Positions 1-12,500 of a DNA stretch of 64,000 nt are shown piece after piece. The stretch covers positions 14,240,518 to 14,304,517 of the forward strand of contig JAKZAP010000022.1 in the NCBI GenBank assembly GCA_023053575.1. The letters run 5' to 3'. Within the stretch, counting starts at the first letter, position 1; every line of letters starts with the position of its first letter. Below the pieces are notes generated by a model, which was not told where the DNA came from, ran no database searches, and worked only from the letters and a program-made list of their open reading frames with translations. The translations under genes were made by a program, and so were the position numbers. The stretch is from Branchinecta lynchi (taxonomy: Eukaryota; Arthropoda; Branchiopoda; Anostraca; Branchinectidae).

Positions 1-161
1 TTAATTCAACATTTTCGTTCGTTTCGGAGCTTTCGGACACGTTCATAGAACGAAATTTCGCCTTCGCCGAGTCGCGCATTCTGCCAGAACCTTACTTACT
101 CTGTGGTTACTTTCCGAGCAGCACTGTATTTGAAATAAACCGGCTGCGTGTTTTCTCAAGA

Positions 162-576
162 ATGGTCCAAAATATGCAGAATCCTCTGGTGCAGCCCTTG
201 CCTCAGAGGTGTCAATCTTTTGTTTGTTTGTTGCAGCAAGCTCAGAATAACAGAGAGCTTCAGATTCTGGTCAATGACATTGTCAAGAATATTTTTGGTG
301 ATGCATATTCAGCCTGTGGATGGAACATGAAAATTGTTTCAAAATCTCAGAACCAGTATGAATTCACCATCATCAAAAGTTTCCTAAGCCCACAAGGAAC
401 ATTTTTTAAAGCTTTGTACAAGCTTCTGAGTGACTCAAATGTCTGTTTTGAGTTCCCAATTAGCAATTTCCCAGCAAGCACCAGGCACTGTTTTGAGGAT
501 GGGACACAGTCTTCATATTACCAAAGCAAATTGCACACACCACTTGGAATGAGCAACCCAAAGTCAATATTTTTAA
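162..576 (+). CDS. SMPD4: SMPD4 coding exon 1
   Basis: The first ATG in frame is at 162, about a dozen residues before the family's conserved PxxQxCQ block, so it is the likely start, though the frame stays open upstream. The exon encodes the N-terminal domain including a VxxIFG motif. A polypyrimidine-AG at about 210-229 looks like an acceptor, but the protein aligns with the family straight through it, so it is read as coding. The donor is GTGAGT at 577. The last base (phase 1) joins the next exon to make the Asn of the conserved LNPxEF motif, which confirms the junction. Confidence 0.82.
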
Positions 577-3500
577 GTGAGTAGTAGGAAAAAAATAAAA
601 CTTTGTTGTAGTAGGTGGTAGCGGGTGAGTATGATGATACTAGGGACTGGTTTCTGGTTTTATGTACCTAGTTTTTTAAAGGTAGTACTTAGTTTCTTGG
701 GGAATAACCAGGTAACTAAGCATGTTTATTATTAGTCCCACCTATAGTAATACAGGATTCAATACTGACTCTGCAGTCTTGACCAGATTCTCCTCCCAAG
801 TAAAGTGACCATACTCCATTAGAAAGGATTCTGCTAGCCGGAGCCTTTCCATCTCAAAGGATTTGCCAAGGTGGCTGCGAGGCGGTGATTCTCTCAGCAA
901 ATGCAATAGTGTGATACATTTGCTGAGAGATTTCTTTTTAATGGAGTATGGTGGATTTACTTGGCTACTCTCGTTGCAAAGGGTGGTAGCCCCATTTCAG
1001 GCACGGTGCTCAAACGTCTAGCACCATGCCTGGGTGCTAGACATTCAAGCACTGTACCTTGGATTTCATGTATGGTGCATGGATTTCAGTATACAGTGCA
1101 TACAGAAAAAACACAGTTTATGTCATCACAACTGAGCACCGGCTCGGACAGGGCTGAAATTACTACTATGAACTAGGGAAATCAAAGACAATCCTTTGTA
1201 TATTTTTCACAACAAAAACAAAAGGGCTCTAATGATGATGGAGATGAAAAACCTAACAGCACCCTATCTATTTTCCATGTATTTTCCCTATCTATTCCCC
1301 AAGAACCAATACTCTGGTTGGCTGCTAGGTAGAAAAAGCTGAGGCACAGAACACTTTGCATGCAAAACCCTTGACTATGTAGAAAAAGAAATGAGGTTTT
1401 TCACATCTCTCATCAGCCGAGCCCTTTTGTTTTTGTTATGAAAAATATATAAAGGATTGTCTTTGATTTCTCTAATTCATGGTAGTAATTTCAGCCCTGT
1501 CCGAGCTGGTGCTCAGTTGTTATTACAGAAACTGTGTTTTTGATGTATGCACTGTATACTGAAATCCATGCACCATACATGAAATCCAAGGTACAGTGCT
1601 AGAACGTCTAGCACCCAGGCATGGTGCTAGACGTTTGAGCACTGTGCCTGAAAAGGGGCTACTTTGCTACTTTGAGTCCCTGGATTGAACTGCCATGAGT
1701 CCTGGAAGAGCTGGCTGCTTCCAAACTAGTGAGCTGGCTGTTTTACATGAGTTGCGTTTTTGCTGATACCATCGTATCTGATACCACGGTCTAAACTCGT
1801 TTTTGCAGTTATCGTGGTATCTGATACCACATTCAAAAGGCGTTTTTGCAGTTATTGTGGTATCTGGCCAGTTATTGTGATATCAGATATTCAGATACTA
1901 CGGTCCGACCGTGGTAACTGGTTGTGGTATCTGAGTAGTCATCTCACTTTCATCAAATTTTGTCAGATTGGTGAGAAAGAAGTTTAGCACTTAGTGATGT
2001 AACTGGATATCTGTTTGTCTTTTGGAATGACTTCGAAAAGTGCAATTTCGGCAATAGTCCTTTTTGCAGAGCACCATATATCAGATACCACGATAACTGC
2101 AAAAACGACTAATTGCAGATCCAGTTACCGTGGTAACAGATACCATGGTATCAGCAAAGATGCAACTATGGTTTCTAGTAGCTCGAAGGAGCATTGTTTA
2201 ACTTGGTTCTCCCCTCCCATTGTGGGAAAGGTACTTACAGGGAGGTTATAGCTAGTTAGGATACAGAGGGAAAGAAACCCAAATTTGAATCTAGTATTCC
2301 CCTATCCATTGTGTTAAAAGTGTTCGTTTCCATCCAGTTTCATTTCCAAGAAGTTTGTTTAAAGGCTAGTGAATCCTCTGTGATGCCTGGCATGACAAGA
2401 TTATCTTTAATTACCGCTAAATCCTCACAGTAGGTTAGGCTATGTTTTAGCCTATTCCTGTTTGACACTGCAAAACTGAAACATCAGCTAAATTTTATTA
2501 GAGCTATTTTTTGTGAAAATTGTTTGTAGAAAAGCTGGTGTTGCAGTTTCATTTTAGGCACACCTTCTGCACCAGCTTTAACTTCAAGCAATTTCCACAA
2601 AGAACTTCACAAAATCAGATACTTAAGCTAGAATCTCTAAGGTACTTGTTTTTCCATAAGTTAATTTTCCACCTTGAACAGATTCAGCCTGAAGAGGACC
2701 CTTGCCAAGAAGGGATGAAATATAGCTCTAATAAAATGTAGCTGACATGTTTGCAGTGTCACATATGATTTGTAGTATTCACAGTCAGCATGGGCTGAAG
2801 GAATATTTATATTCCTGTTGTGTAGCCTACTCAGTCCTGGCTCAGTCCAAGATCCTGGTCTTGTTGGGATGGATTGGGTCACACTCGAAATCAGGCTTTC
2901 TTCTGAAGTGCCCTTACAGTCTGGAATTGAACATTTCCTGAGGTTTGCTTCATTAGCCATGGAATCGTACTCTTTTGTTTAAATTCAAATTCTCTGCATT
3001 GGGCCAGTAGTGGACATTTGATTGTCACTACTAGAGCACAATATGAAAACATCAGAATTTCCTATACAGTGTCTAAATAATTGAGCAGTTCAAACCCAAG
3101 ATATGAAAATAAGCTGCGAAGCAAACTTGACTAGGAAACTGTTTCCCTGGGTAAACTGTTACAGAGCTGACAGGGATTATAACAAAAGTAAAATTAACCA
3201 GGTTTCCTGTTTATGTTTGGCAAATGGCAGATATAGCTTCAACGACAGTTTATGGGTGGACTGATGGTGATGGGACTAAACTACAAAAAGGAAGATTTTT
3301 TCCAAATTGTCAACTAAGTGGAGGACTGTCTGAGCGTTGAAAATGTCTGTCTAATCCCAACAAAATTTAAGTTATCTTAAATTAAGGTGTCTCATTTAGT
3401 GATCTTAGATTCAGTTCTGTTGAAATATTACTTCAGCCCAAGCTGACTGTCAATCATATTGAGGTTCACTTTTCCAGCTTTGAGCCTGAGGTCCTTGCCA

Positions 3501-6500
3501 AGAAGGGCAAAACGATCACTCAAATAAATTCAGCTGAGGTACCCATTGTTTAGTGCAGACAATGGAGTTCTGATAGTAGGGAATTAATTTTGTGGCCCGA
3601 CATTCTACCTTTTCTTTTCTACCTAAGCCTCGCTTTTATTGCAATAGTGCTGCCGCATCGCTGCTGCAGCACTTCTTTGCTTCTGTACAGGATGCATTTT
3701 TGGATTCACTGCCTTTAAGATTTCTTCTTGGTTGAAGCAGCACCTTGTAGGGAAGCACGGACTTGTTCGGTGGGCAAGTCAGCGATTCTTGAGAAGCGCT
3801 GCCGTCTTCCTCGGAAGCACTGCAGTGCAAAAACGCCATTTAGCAGGAGCGGCCGAGAAGTGGACGTGCAGCGTGAAACGAAAACGAGGCTCTGGGATCG
3901 GCCTGTTTGTCAATCAAAGTGATAAAATACAGACTGGTTCTGTACAAGAATATTGACTGTGAACGTTTTTTTTCAGACCCTGTGGAATTCTTCATTTTCT
4001 CGTTTTTGCATCATCTTGTACACAACCCACTTGTTAAGGGGCCGCAAGCTCAAGTTGCTGCCGACAGTGTTTACATCAGTTTGCTCGAAGAATACTTGAA
4101 CAACTTTGTGCCAATTAGTGGCAATGTTGCAGTACCGCATGTGAATCCCCATATTTGGAGCCCTCCACCAACACCTTCCGCTGTGACTTCCACTCCAGCC
4201 AGAAAGGTAAGCTTAAAGCACAAAAAGAGGAAGAATTATTCACACTTCTTTCTAATGGCCTTGAAGCTCTTTCATACCATTCCGATTCCTAGAAATTGCA
4301 CTATTTCCTGTTTTAGTGCCATGTTCAAGTAAACTATGTTTCTGCTTCGTGTCTTTTCTTCTTCTTTCCTTTATATCAAACTCGTCTGTATTCCTGTGCT
4401 GTTGTGGCTGGTAAAAAGTATAATCGTCACCAACACTGTAAAAAGTTTCTCCTAGTAAGGATTAAAGTTAGTATTTGCTAACTGCAGCATTTGCTACTGG
4501 GTCTAGTCTTATCTCTTCTGGGATAAGACTAATCCGAATAAGAGATAAGATTATCTTTTTAGAGACAAGATTAATCCCTGTAGCAAATACTGCAAGGTTT
4601 TTTTTACAGTGTAGCTGAAATGAGTTTATATTTAGGTTACCCTCTTCAAGTCCTCACTGATTGGAAATATGCCATCTCCTATGACTCCTTCTGTTGCACA
4701 GACGCAGCAAAATAATGCCTGGCCTACTGAAGCGTTCATTCAAGCCAGTATAGACCTCTGGCTAGATTGCAAGGTCAAGGAATACCATAGCCAAATGAGT
4801 CTGGATACAAGTGCTAGCTTCTTGCAGGCAAGTTTTAGACCTTTAGACCTTATTTTAGACCATATTTATCATAAGAAGTCGGTGTAAATGTCTCAAAATT
4901 GTATATACTTGTAGATTGTTCTGTTATGACGTTATGTTTTGACGTAAAAATAACCCATCTGCTTGTCCGTTATCTGTTTTTTAGATTATATTGAATTGAA
5001 TTGAATCAGACAAAACTTTTTTCCCGCTTTATTTCAGGTTCATTTAAATTTAAATAATGAAAACAAGTACTTTTACATAGCTTCATGGCAGAGAGCAGGC
5101 TCGATGGCCAGTTAGACTTGTTTCCAGTTTCCTTGTTTCCAGTTTCACTTGTTTCCACTGCCTACATAGAGATCCGAACCAATCGCTACGTCCTTTGCTT
5201 GTTAGTCCGGCATATCAACTGGTGTTGGGCGATATTCAATAGGATAATCGAAATATCGGTATTTTGATGTTGACTTTTCAAATATCGATATTTTCGATAG
5301 TTGCATTACGATGTGCAACAGTTCTGTCATTCGGGATTTTCAAAATAAAAGAACAAATAGGGATTTCCGACTTGATTTCGATTGGGGAGGAGAGAAAGAC
5401 TGGGACGGAAAAGCGTGGAAATGCTACTATTTCTTAATGGGAATGTTTGATTTTGTTATTTTAGTTTAGTTTTTGTTAAGTTTTTTGCTGATGAAAAATG
5501 TAGCAGTATACACAGTTTCAAATATCTGTTTACGATCATCGAAATAACTATAATATAATTTGAAAATATCGAAATATCGATGTTTCGATATTTCTAAATA
5601 TACTAATAATAGTAATATTTATTTGTGGCACACTGTACAGATTTAAGATAGTGGAGTAATTAAAGAAAAGAAATAAAGAGAGTACAACATATCACACGCA
5701 ACAGAAAAACGCTCAATGAAAAAGCCGGATGATGACGTGGTGCACACCTAGGCTGAAACACGCGTCAGCACCAATACTGGTCTGCAGATTTTCCAGCGAA
5801 CAAAAATGTCACTATCGTCCAACACTAATATCAACCAACTGGACGACGGATAGTGGGGTTGCCTACTCTGATGGGAATGTCAGTGGTTATTAGTACTGTC
5901 AAAGATCTCTCATCCAAACAGAAAACTGAATCATCATGTTCCTAGAGGCGTTTTTCCGCGACACAGTTGTGTGCCACACACTTCAGTGTGTTTGTCGTGG
6001 AAACAAGATTGTGTGCCACACAGTCGAGCCACAAGTTGAAACTCGCGGAAACGCCGTTCTGTCTATTTTTGGGGCAGTAATTTCAGATGTGTGAAAATAA
6101 AAATAAAACTCAAGTAAGGTCTCAATAAATGGAACTCCAGGCTTACGTCCTTACCATTCTTTTCAGAAAGCATCCTCAGTTTGAAGTCTACGTGCTTGAA
6201 AAAGCAGTTAATTTTATTGTTTAGACACTATTTTACTTCTTAATTTGAATTTCCCGCCAGAATCGAGCCACAAAATCGACAATCAGCTCGCCGGTTGTTT
6301 GTCGAATTTGCGCCACAAAGCGAGCCATTTTCCAAATTTCTTCGTGGGTTCACCATTTCTTTCAGTAGTTCGCAATTGGTTTCTGATTTTAAAGTAAAAT
6401 ACCCAGTTTTAATTTTGAAGAAAGATGGCAAACTTGTATAAAAAAATCTTCATTAGCCCCCCAAACCCACAAGCTGTACCCATTTTTTACAAGTGAATAA

Positions 6501-9500
6501 TGTAGTACGTAAACAATTTTAATTTAGTTATCGAAACATGTGTATTTCTTATAGTATTTTTATTAAGCTGAGGAGTACAAAATAATGTATAAAACAGAAC
6601 TATTCCTAAACCATCTGGTCCATTCATTGATACATAAATATTATAAAAAATATACACACATATGTCATTGAATGGATCAGTTGGTTTAGGCATAGTTCTG
6701 TTTCACACATTATATTTTGTAGTCCTCAGTTCTGAGAGAAATACCTAAATAAATATAAATAAACAATGGCTAAAAACGGATAATGGATTGCGTCTCTTCG
6801 TGGCAAGGGTCCTCGTTAGGCCTTTGAACGTCAAAAACATCCTCGAGGACTGGAAGAAACGGACGTGCAATCGAACCTTGTAGGTTGATTGACGTATCCG
6901 TTTTTAGTAACTGTTTGAATATGTGTTTCCCAGAGAGTGTTCCACCCTTCTACAAATAGTAACTATTAGTTACTATTTCCGTTCCAACCTCACTAAAAGT
7001 TACTACGCTGACCGTTCCAACCTTCTCGAAATAGTAACTATTTGCTTACCACGCACGGGAGCGTAGTAAGCGTAGTAACTACGGGTCTCTGTAACGTGAT
7101 TGGTCGGATTCCCCCGTGGCATGATCTTCCACTGGAAAATAGAAAAATCGTTCCAGACGTCATGCGTAGTAACTACGGTAAGTAGGATGGAACACGCTCC
7201 CAGTAACCTTAGGAGGATTCATCCATTTCCATCAGATACTGCGCATACGGTGAATACGCGGTAAATATGTGAGGAATAGATGTCGAACGGCGAATACACA
7301 ATGACGATCCTATGCGGTGAGAAAACGGTTCTCGGCGCCGTTTGCTCTGGATGAAAACACAGTGCAGGAAATAGTCCGAGCCTCTACAAAATTTGTCTGA
7401 AACACCTGCTCTTTTTGGGGTCGCGTTTGTCAAGGAGATTTTTGAAGCACAATCAAACATTACGACTTCGGATGGAAATGCGTCCCGGCAACTCCTCATT
7501 CTGTTCTGGAAAGACAATCGACACACGTTTGTCGAGAAGTGCTGTCGGATATTACTCACACGATCATGACTTTTATACTTTCGCTAATTTAGTTTTGTTT
7601 TATTCCGTTTAGTTGGGCCATGAGAACATCGTAATACCTTCTCCAGATCTTGTCCGTTGCGTTCGGATATTCGTCAAGCACATGCATAGCTTTGGCAACA
7701 CTCCAGCTCCAAGCGGACTGAGCGCCATTGCTGCCGTCAAGCGGTAAGCTGAATATTTTTTTACCGCGGGCTCTAAACCGTATCCTGTCAAGCGACTCAG
7801 ACTGTTCACGAGTAATTCCAAAGTGCCACACGGGGCAACAGTATTCCCGAAGTGGGCGTATGAAAGAAAGATAAACTCTCAGGAGATGCTTTGGTGGGAC
7901 TCCATGACGGGATAATACTTTTGAGGGAACGGAGGGACATGTTACCTATTCTTAGCATAACTTCAACCTATCTATCAAACTTCAGATCCGCCGTTATGTG
8001 AACTCCCAAGAGTTTAAGTTCCTTAACATGCTGAGAGTGAGGAATTGGAGGGAAAAAAACAGGGTTACTTTTTAAAAAGGACATTGTTAGAACCACTGAT
8101 TTCTGCCTGTTAACAACCATTTGCTCAGCAGCAGCTTCAACACAAATATTATCTAACAGTCATTGGGCACAATAAAATGGACAAGTCGTCTACGTACTTC
8201 CATCAGTCTTGAAAAGTTACGACAAGCTCGTTGATCATGACAAGGAAAAGCAAAGGGCCAAGAAGAGTGTCTTGTGGTACACCGCAAAAAATGAGGAGGC
8301 TATCCGAATAGGTTGACTTATATTTAGTACGTTGCGTCCGATCTGACAGGAAATTAGCAATAATTCGTACAAGGAAAACGTCAATTTTTAAATTTATTTA
8401 ATAGTTTCTCGACGAGCCCTTTTTAAGTCAATTGCAGTTAGATTAATCCAATTGCCAGGTGTATCTAAATTTTTTAAAATTCAATCTAGTAAACTAACTA
8501 AGTAATAAGCCGTTGAAGTCTTTGGCAGATTACCAAACTACTTTGGATCCACCTGCTTCAAAAAATTTTCCTTCAACGACGATGAAAGGAACTGTTCATA
8601 AATTTTACTAAAAATAGGGGTCATTGTAATGGGACGAACACCGGTGAGTCCTTCTTGGGATAGGTGTAACAAACGAATTTTTCCACACAGAAGGATATTG
8701 CCCAGTTTTTGTGATTTTATTGCAAATATTACAAAGAGTGCCACTTATTTCATCTGGGAGAGCTTTTTTCATCGTCGCTGCCTATATATGTGGAATAGAG
8801 GGGAGGGTCCGGGGAGAGAGTTAGGATTTGTTTCAAAAGAAGTTAGTAGTAGGTTAATTGACCAAGAAATCCAGGTTTGGTTAGCTAGGATAAGAGATAG
8901 TGGATCTTTGAGTTTGTATGCAGAGGCTAAAGAGATTTAGGGTGAAGAAATTTATTTTGAAGCGGGTCTAAAAAAAGAGGAAATGAAACTAATTTTAAAT
9001 ATGAGGGCAGATAGCTTGCCACTTGGTGAAAGAAGAAAGTATTTGGGAAGTGTTAGGGAGAAATCTGGTCCTTACTTTTGTCCAATGTGCGGTGAGGGAG
9101 ATGAGGATCTAATTCATTTTATGTCTGGTTGTGATGAAATTGAGGATCTGAGGGAGGAAATTTTTAAGGGAGGGATTCATGGGAGGAAGTGGTTGGTAAA
9201 TATTATGCGGAGTAGGGATTTTCTTAGTATAAGAAACCTGGCGAGGTTCCTCAGAGTGGCCAGTCGGCCCAGGGAAAAGTGTTTGAGTGGGGTTTAGTGT
9301 AGTGTAGTGTATTTGTATTTTTCATTTCATGTGTGTTTGTTATGGCCTTTGGGCTCTGAAGACAAATAAATATCATATCATATCATATAAAAGTACCCTT
9401 CGTACCACAAGATACCCCCTCCCCCTTGTCAATCCCCCACTGTGGCCGGATCTGGGTCCGATCTGTGAAAAGAACATCTAAGACGTGTGCTCTTGCCATT

Positions 9501-12500
9501 TACCAAGTATCATCCTTCCCGATCCCTACACTCTAAGCCTGCCACAACATATCTCATGCACCCCCAATTCCTACCGCAATAGTCGGATCCGGTCCGAACT
9601 TTAAATGAAATATCTTAGATACATGCACTTGCCAATTATGACGTTTCATTCATCCGATCATTTTTTCGAAAGTTATGCATGCCTCAACATTCCAGATTCC
9701 CCCTCCCTCCACTACTTCTAAGATTGCCAGGTTCAGGAAGTGACAATTTTTTAATCAATCTGGTTTCATCCTTCTAAAACATCTGGAGGTATGCGTATGC
9801 CTACTCTAACTCGTGATGACCAGACGGATGGGAAAACCATTGCCATATGGCACTTGAGCTTAAGACAAATATAATGTGAAAAGCCAATCTGACCATTCAT
9901 AATACAAGAAACAAACTCGATTCTCAATTTTTATCTTACTCCTTGATTAAGTTCTAGCGTAAAATGATAGCTGCCGCCGAGTGGGGGCCAGCTAAGGGTT
10001 CAGTATAGGACTCGCCCATGTCCGACGAAATAACATCCAGGGCAGTTCCGCCTTTAGTGGTCGGAAACTTTACAAGTTCTCGGAGGCCTAGAACTCTGTG
10101 AACGGAATCAATATGGAGCTCATTAGCATCTACTAGCATAAAAATACCGCAACCAGGATATTTACCAGAGACATAATCTGCACTTAGCTGAAGCTTTTCC
10201 AGAAAAGCTTTTCTGTCATCAACAGTTTGCCCGGGAGAATAATAAAAAACACCAACAACCATTCCATTGAACTGACGGTGAAGTCGCTTTGGTTTCGTGT
10301 ATACCCACACTGTCAGAAGTTTCATAACAGATAGCGTATAACACTTTCAAGATTAACACCTTTTCACTTAGAAATAAAGTGTTATGACCAATTAAGTTTA
10401 CACAATTTCGTGCCTAGATATCCAACAAGACCTTCAATTGGTAAAAATACTAACGGGAAAGAAAGAAACATAACAGATAGCATCCCAAAGTGTTATCTGT
10501 TGAAACCGCGCATCCTTCTATTGTCGTTATGTAACTTCTGACAGTGTAGTATTTTTACATATTGAAGAAACCAAAAAAACAAACAAAAATAAATTGGCTC
10601 CAGACTAATTTCGTCAACTGCATCTTTATTTTTCGAACAAAATCCATGTTGGAAGCATTCCCCGTGTTCTCGCTGTTTCTGTCCGCGGAGTCAGCGTAGA
10701 GTGACTCCCTCTATTCTCGCCGTTCCCTTTGATTCCCCGAGGACTCCGGGGGGAACGGCGAGAATACGCCTTAGGTGTTGTGAGGTGCACGGCAGGATGG
10801 AGCTAGGCATGAGGAGCTGGGCTGGGGATGCGACCCCGTCGACTAGTGTATTTCTATACTCTAATAATCCATTTTCTGTCGCTTTCGTCATGATATATTT
10901 TGAGATTTGAATGAATGAATGAATTTATTACATGCAGCCTTGTAATAAGGCATTTGCACAGTACATACAAAAAAATGGTAAATGAGCGCTTGACAATAAA
11001 TACATAGGGTACACAAAATCTACAACAACAGCAAAAGATAAACGACCACTAAACAAAAACACATAACGAAACACGAAAAGAACAATGAATTTACTGCATT
11101 AGCAGGCGCATTGGGCAATGGGCAGGTAGGCGATTAGATGGTGGTAGAAGATGTCCACTTATTTCTTTTAGCTTGACAGTTGGGTCCAAGGCATAAAACT
11201 TTTCCATGATTCGGTGATTGTGCATGCGACGAGGAAGGTACAGAAGAAAACGGAGATATTTGAAAAAACATGACCGCATTCGACTGGTGTCTTTTTTCCT
11301 GAGAATCGGGTACAAACCAGCGAGGAAAAGCACAGAGGAGGAGCAAAAACTTGTGTAAATTTTTGCTAGACCTCGTCGGTTGTACCTGGCTCTATTTGGA
11401 ACGATTTTCCCATAACCCATCCTCGTCGCATTTGCAGTTGACAGAACAGCTGCTTCGCACATTTTTCTGAGGGTTGTAGAAACTGAAATTCCCAACCACT
11501 TGATTTGTACCGCCTTCTCAATTAGTCCGTTGGATTTCGGGTATCCAGGGCTGGACGTGGTTAGTGAGATTCCCCACTCCTTGGCAAATTTGGTGAATTC
11601 TCTCGAAGTGAACTGAGGCCCGTTGTCAGACATTAGCTGAGACGGTATGCCATGTCGGGCGAGGGGGGCTTTGATTCTCGTGATGACTGCGCTGGATGAG
11701 GTCGTTGGAAGCTTGTCAATTTCGAAAAATCGGCTGTGTTAGTCGACGGTTACCAAGAAACTGGTGCTTTTCCATTCGAACAGATCTGTCGCAACCTTTT
11801 GCCAAGGCAGCGTTTCGATCTTATGGCTGATCATAGGTTCCTTTGAATTGTTTGGCATGTTGTTGGCACATGTTTGGCACTTTGCTATTTTTTTTTTTGT
11901 TTCACTTCATTTATTCCGAAAATTCTGATAAAACAAAATGCACGGGATTGTCAAATTACAATTGGGTTAATTCACATTAAAATTACGGATAAAAAAAGGC
12001 ACAAATGAGTTAAAATAGCGTTCAGTGCTATGAGCGGGTGGGTTCATTAGCTGAGCTTTCTTAGCTGTCCTAGAAATACTCCTTGTTGGGCGAGTATCCG
12101 TTCTTGTTTCATCTTCGGGTGGCAGGATCTCACGGTGCATTGCCGAGGCAAGGCACTTTAGTCCGAATTTCATTGTTGCGATGCCGCGTAGCATCTTTTC
12201 CGTTCTTTCTGTCCAGTATGATTTGGCCAGGTGACTAAGCTTCCACTTCCCTCGGTGACGCCAACGGTCCTAACATCTGATATTAATTTTTTGTATTTTT
12301 TTTTTTTCAATGACCGACCTATATATTTAGCGTCACCTACACTTTCCTCTATCTCTACATTATCTTTTTTTTAATATTCTTTCTTATTCCCTCTTTTAAC
12401 CCTTATTTCTCATTTTACCATTTCAACACATATTTAAAACCTTTTCTTTGTTCTCCTTCCTTAATATCTCCTTTCCTTAAAATTTTCATTCTTTGAAAAC

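Larger units (their letters stand above)
577..3976 (+). other. SMPD4 intron 1
   Basis: This 3.4 kb intron contains a hairpin at 808-953, a 675-bp foldback element at 987-1661, an AGTTGCG-type MITE at 1750-2167 and two hammerhead-family pieces near 2600-2756 and 3425-3545. Nothing else is recognised at 577-807, 2171-2600, 2757-3424 or 3546-3976. Confidence 0.75.

Noticed and set aside
205..229. Acceptor-like T-rich tract and CAG inside SMPD4 exon 1
   Set aside because: The protein aligns with the family continuously across it, and an intron ending there would have to remove conserved residues.
3636..3956. Overlapping open frames on both strands just before SMPD4 exon 2
   Set aside because: They overlap each other, have no conserved motif, and lie inside an intron with no splice support.
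5085..5267. Candidate for the missing SMPD4 exon (LLVRHIN resembles LLxKHLH)
   Set aside because: From available acceptors the required phase hits stops, and a hAT element interrupts it.
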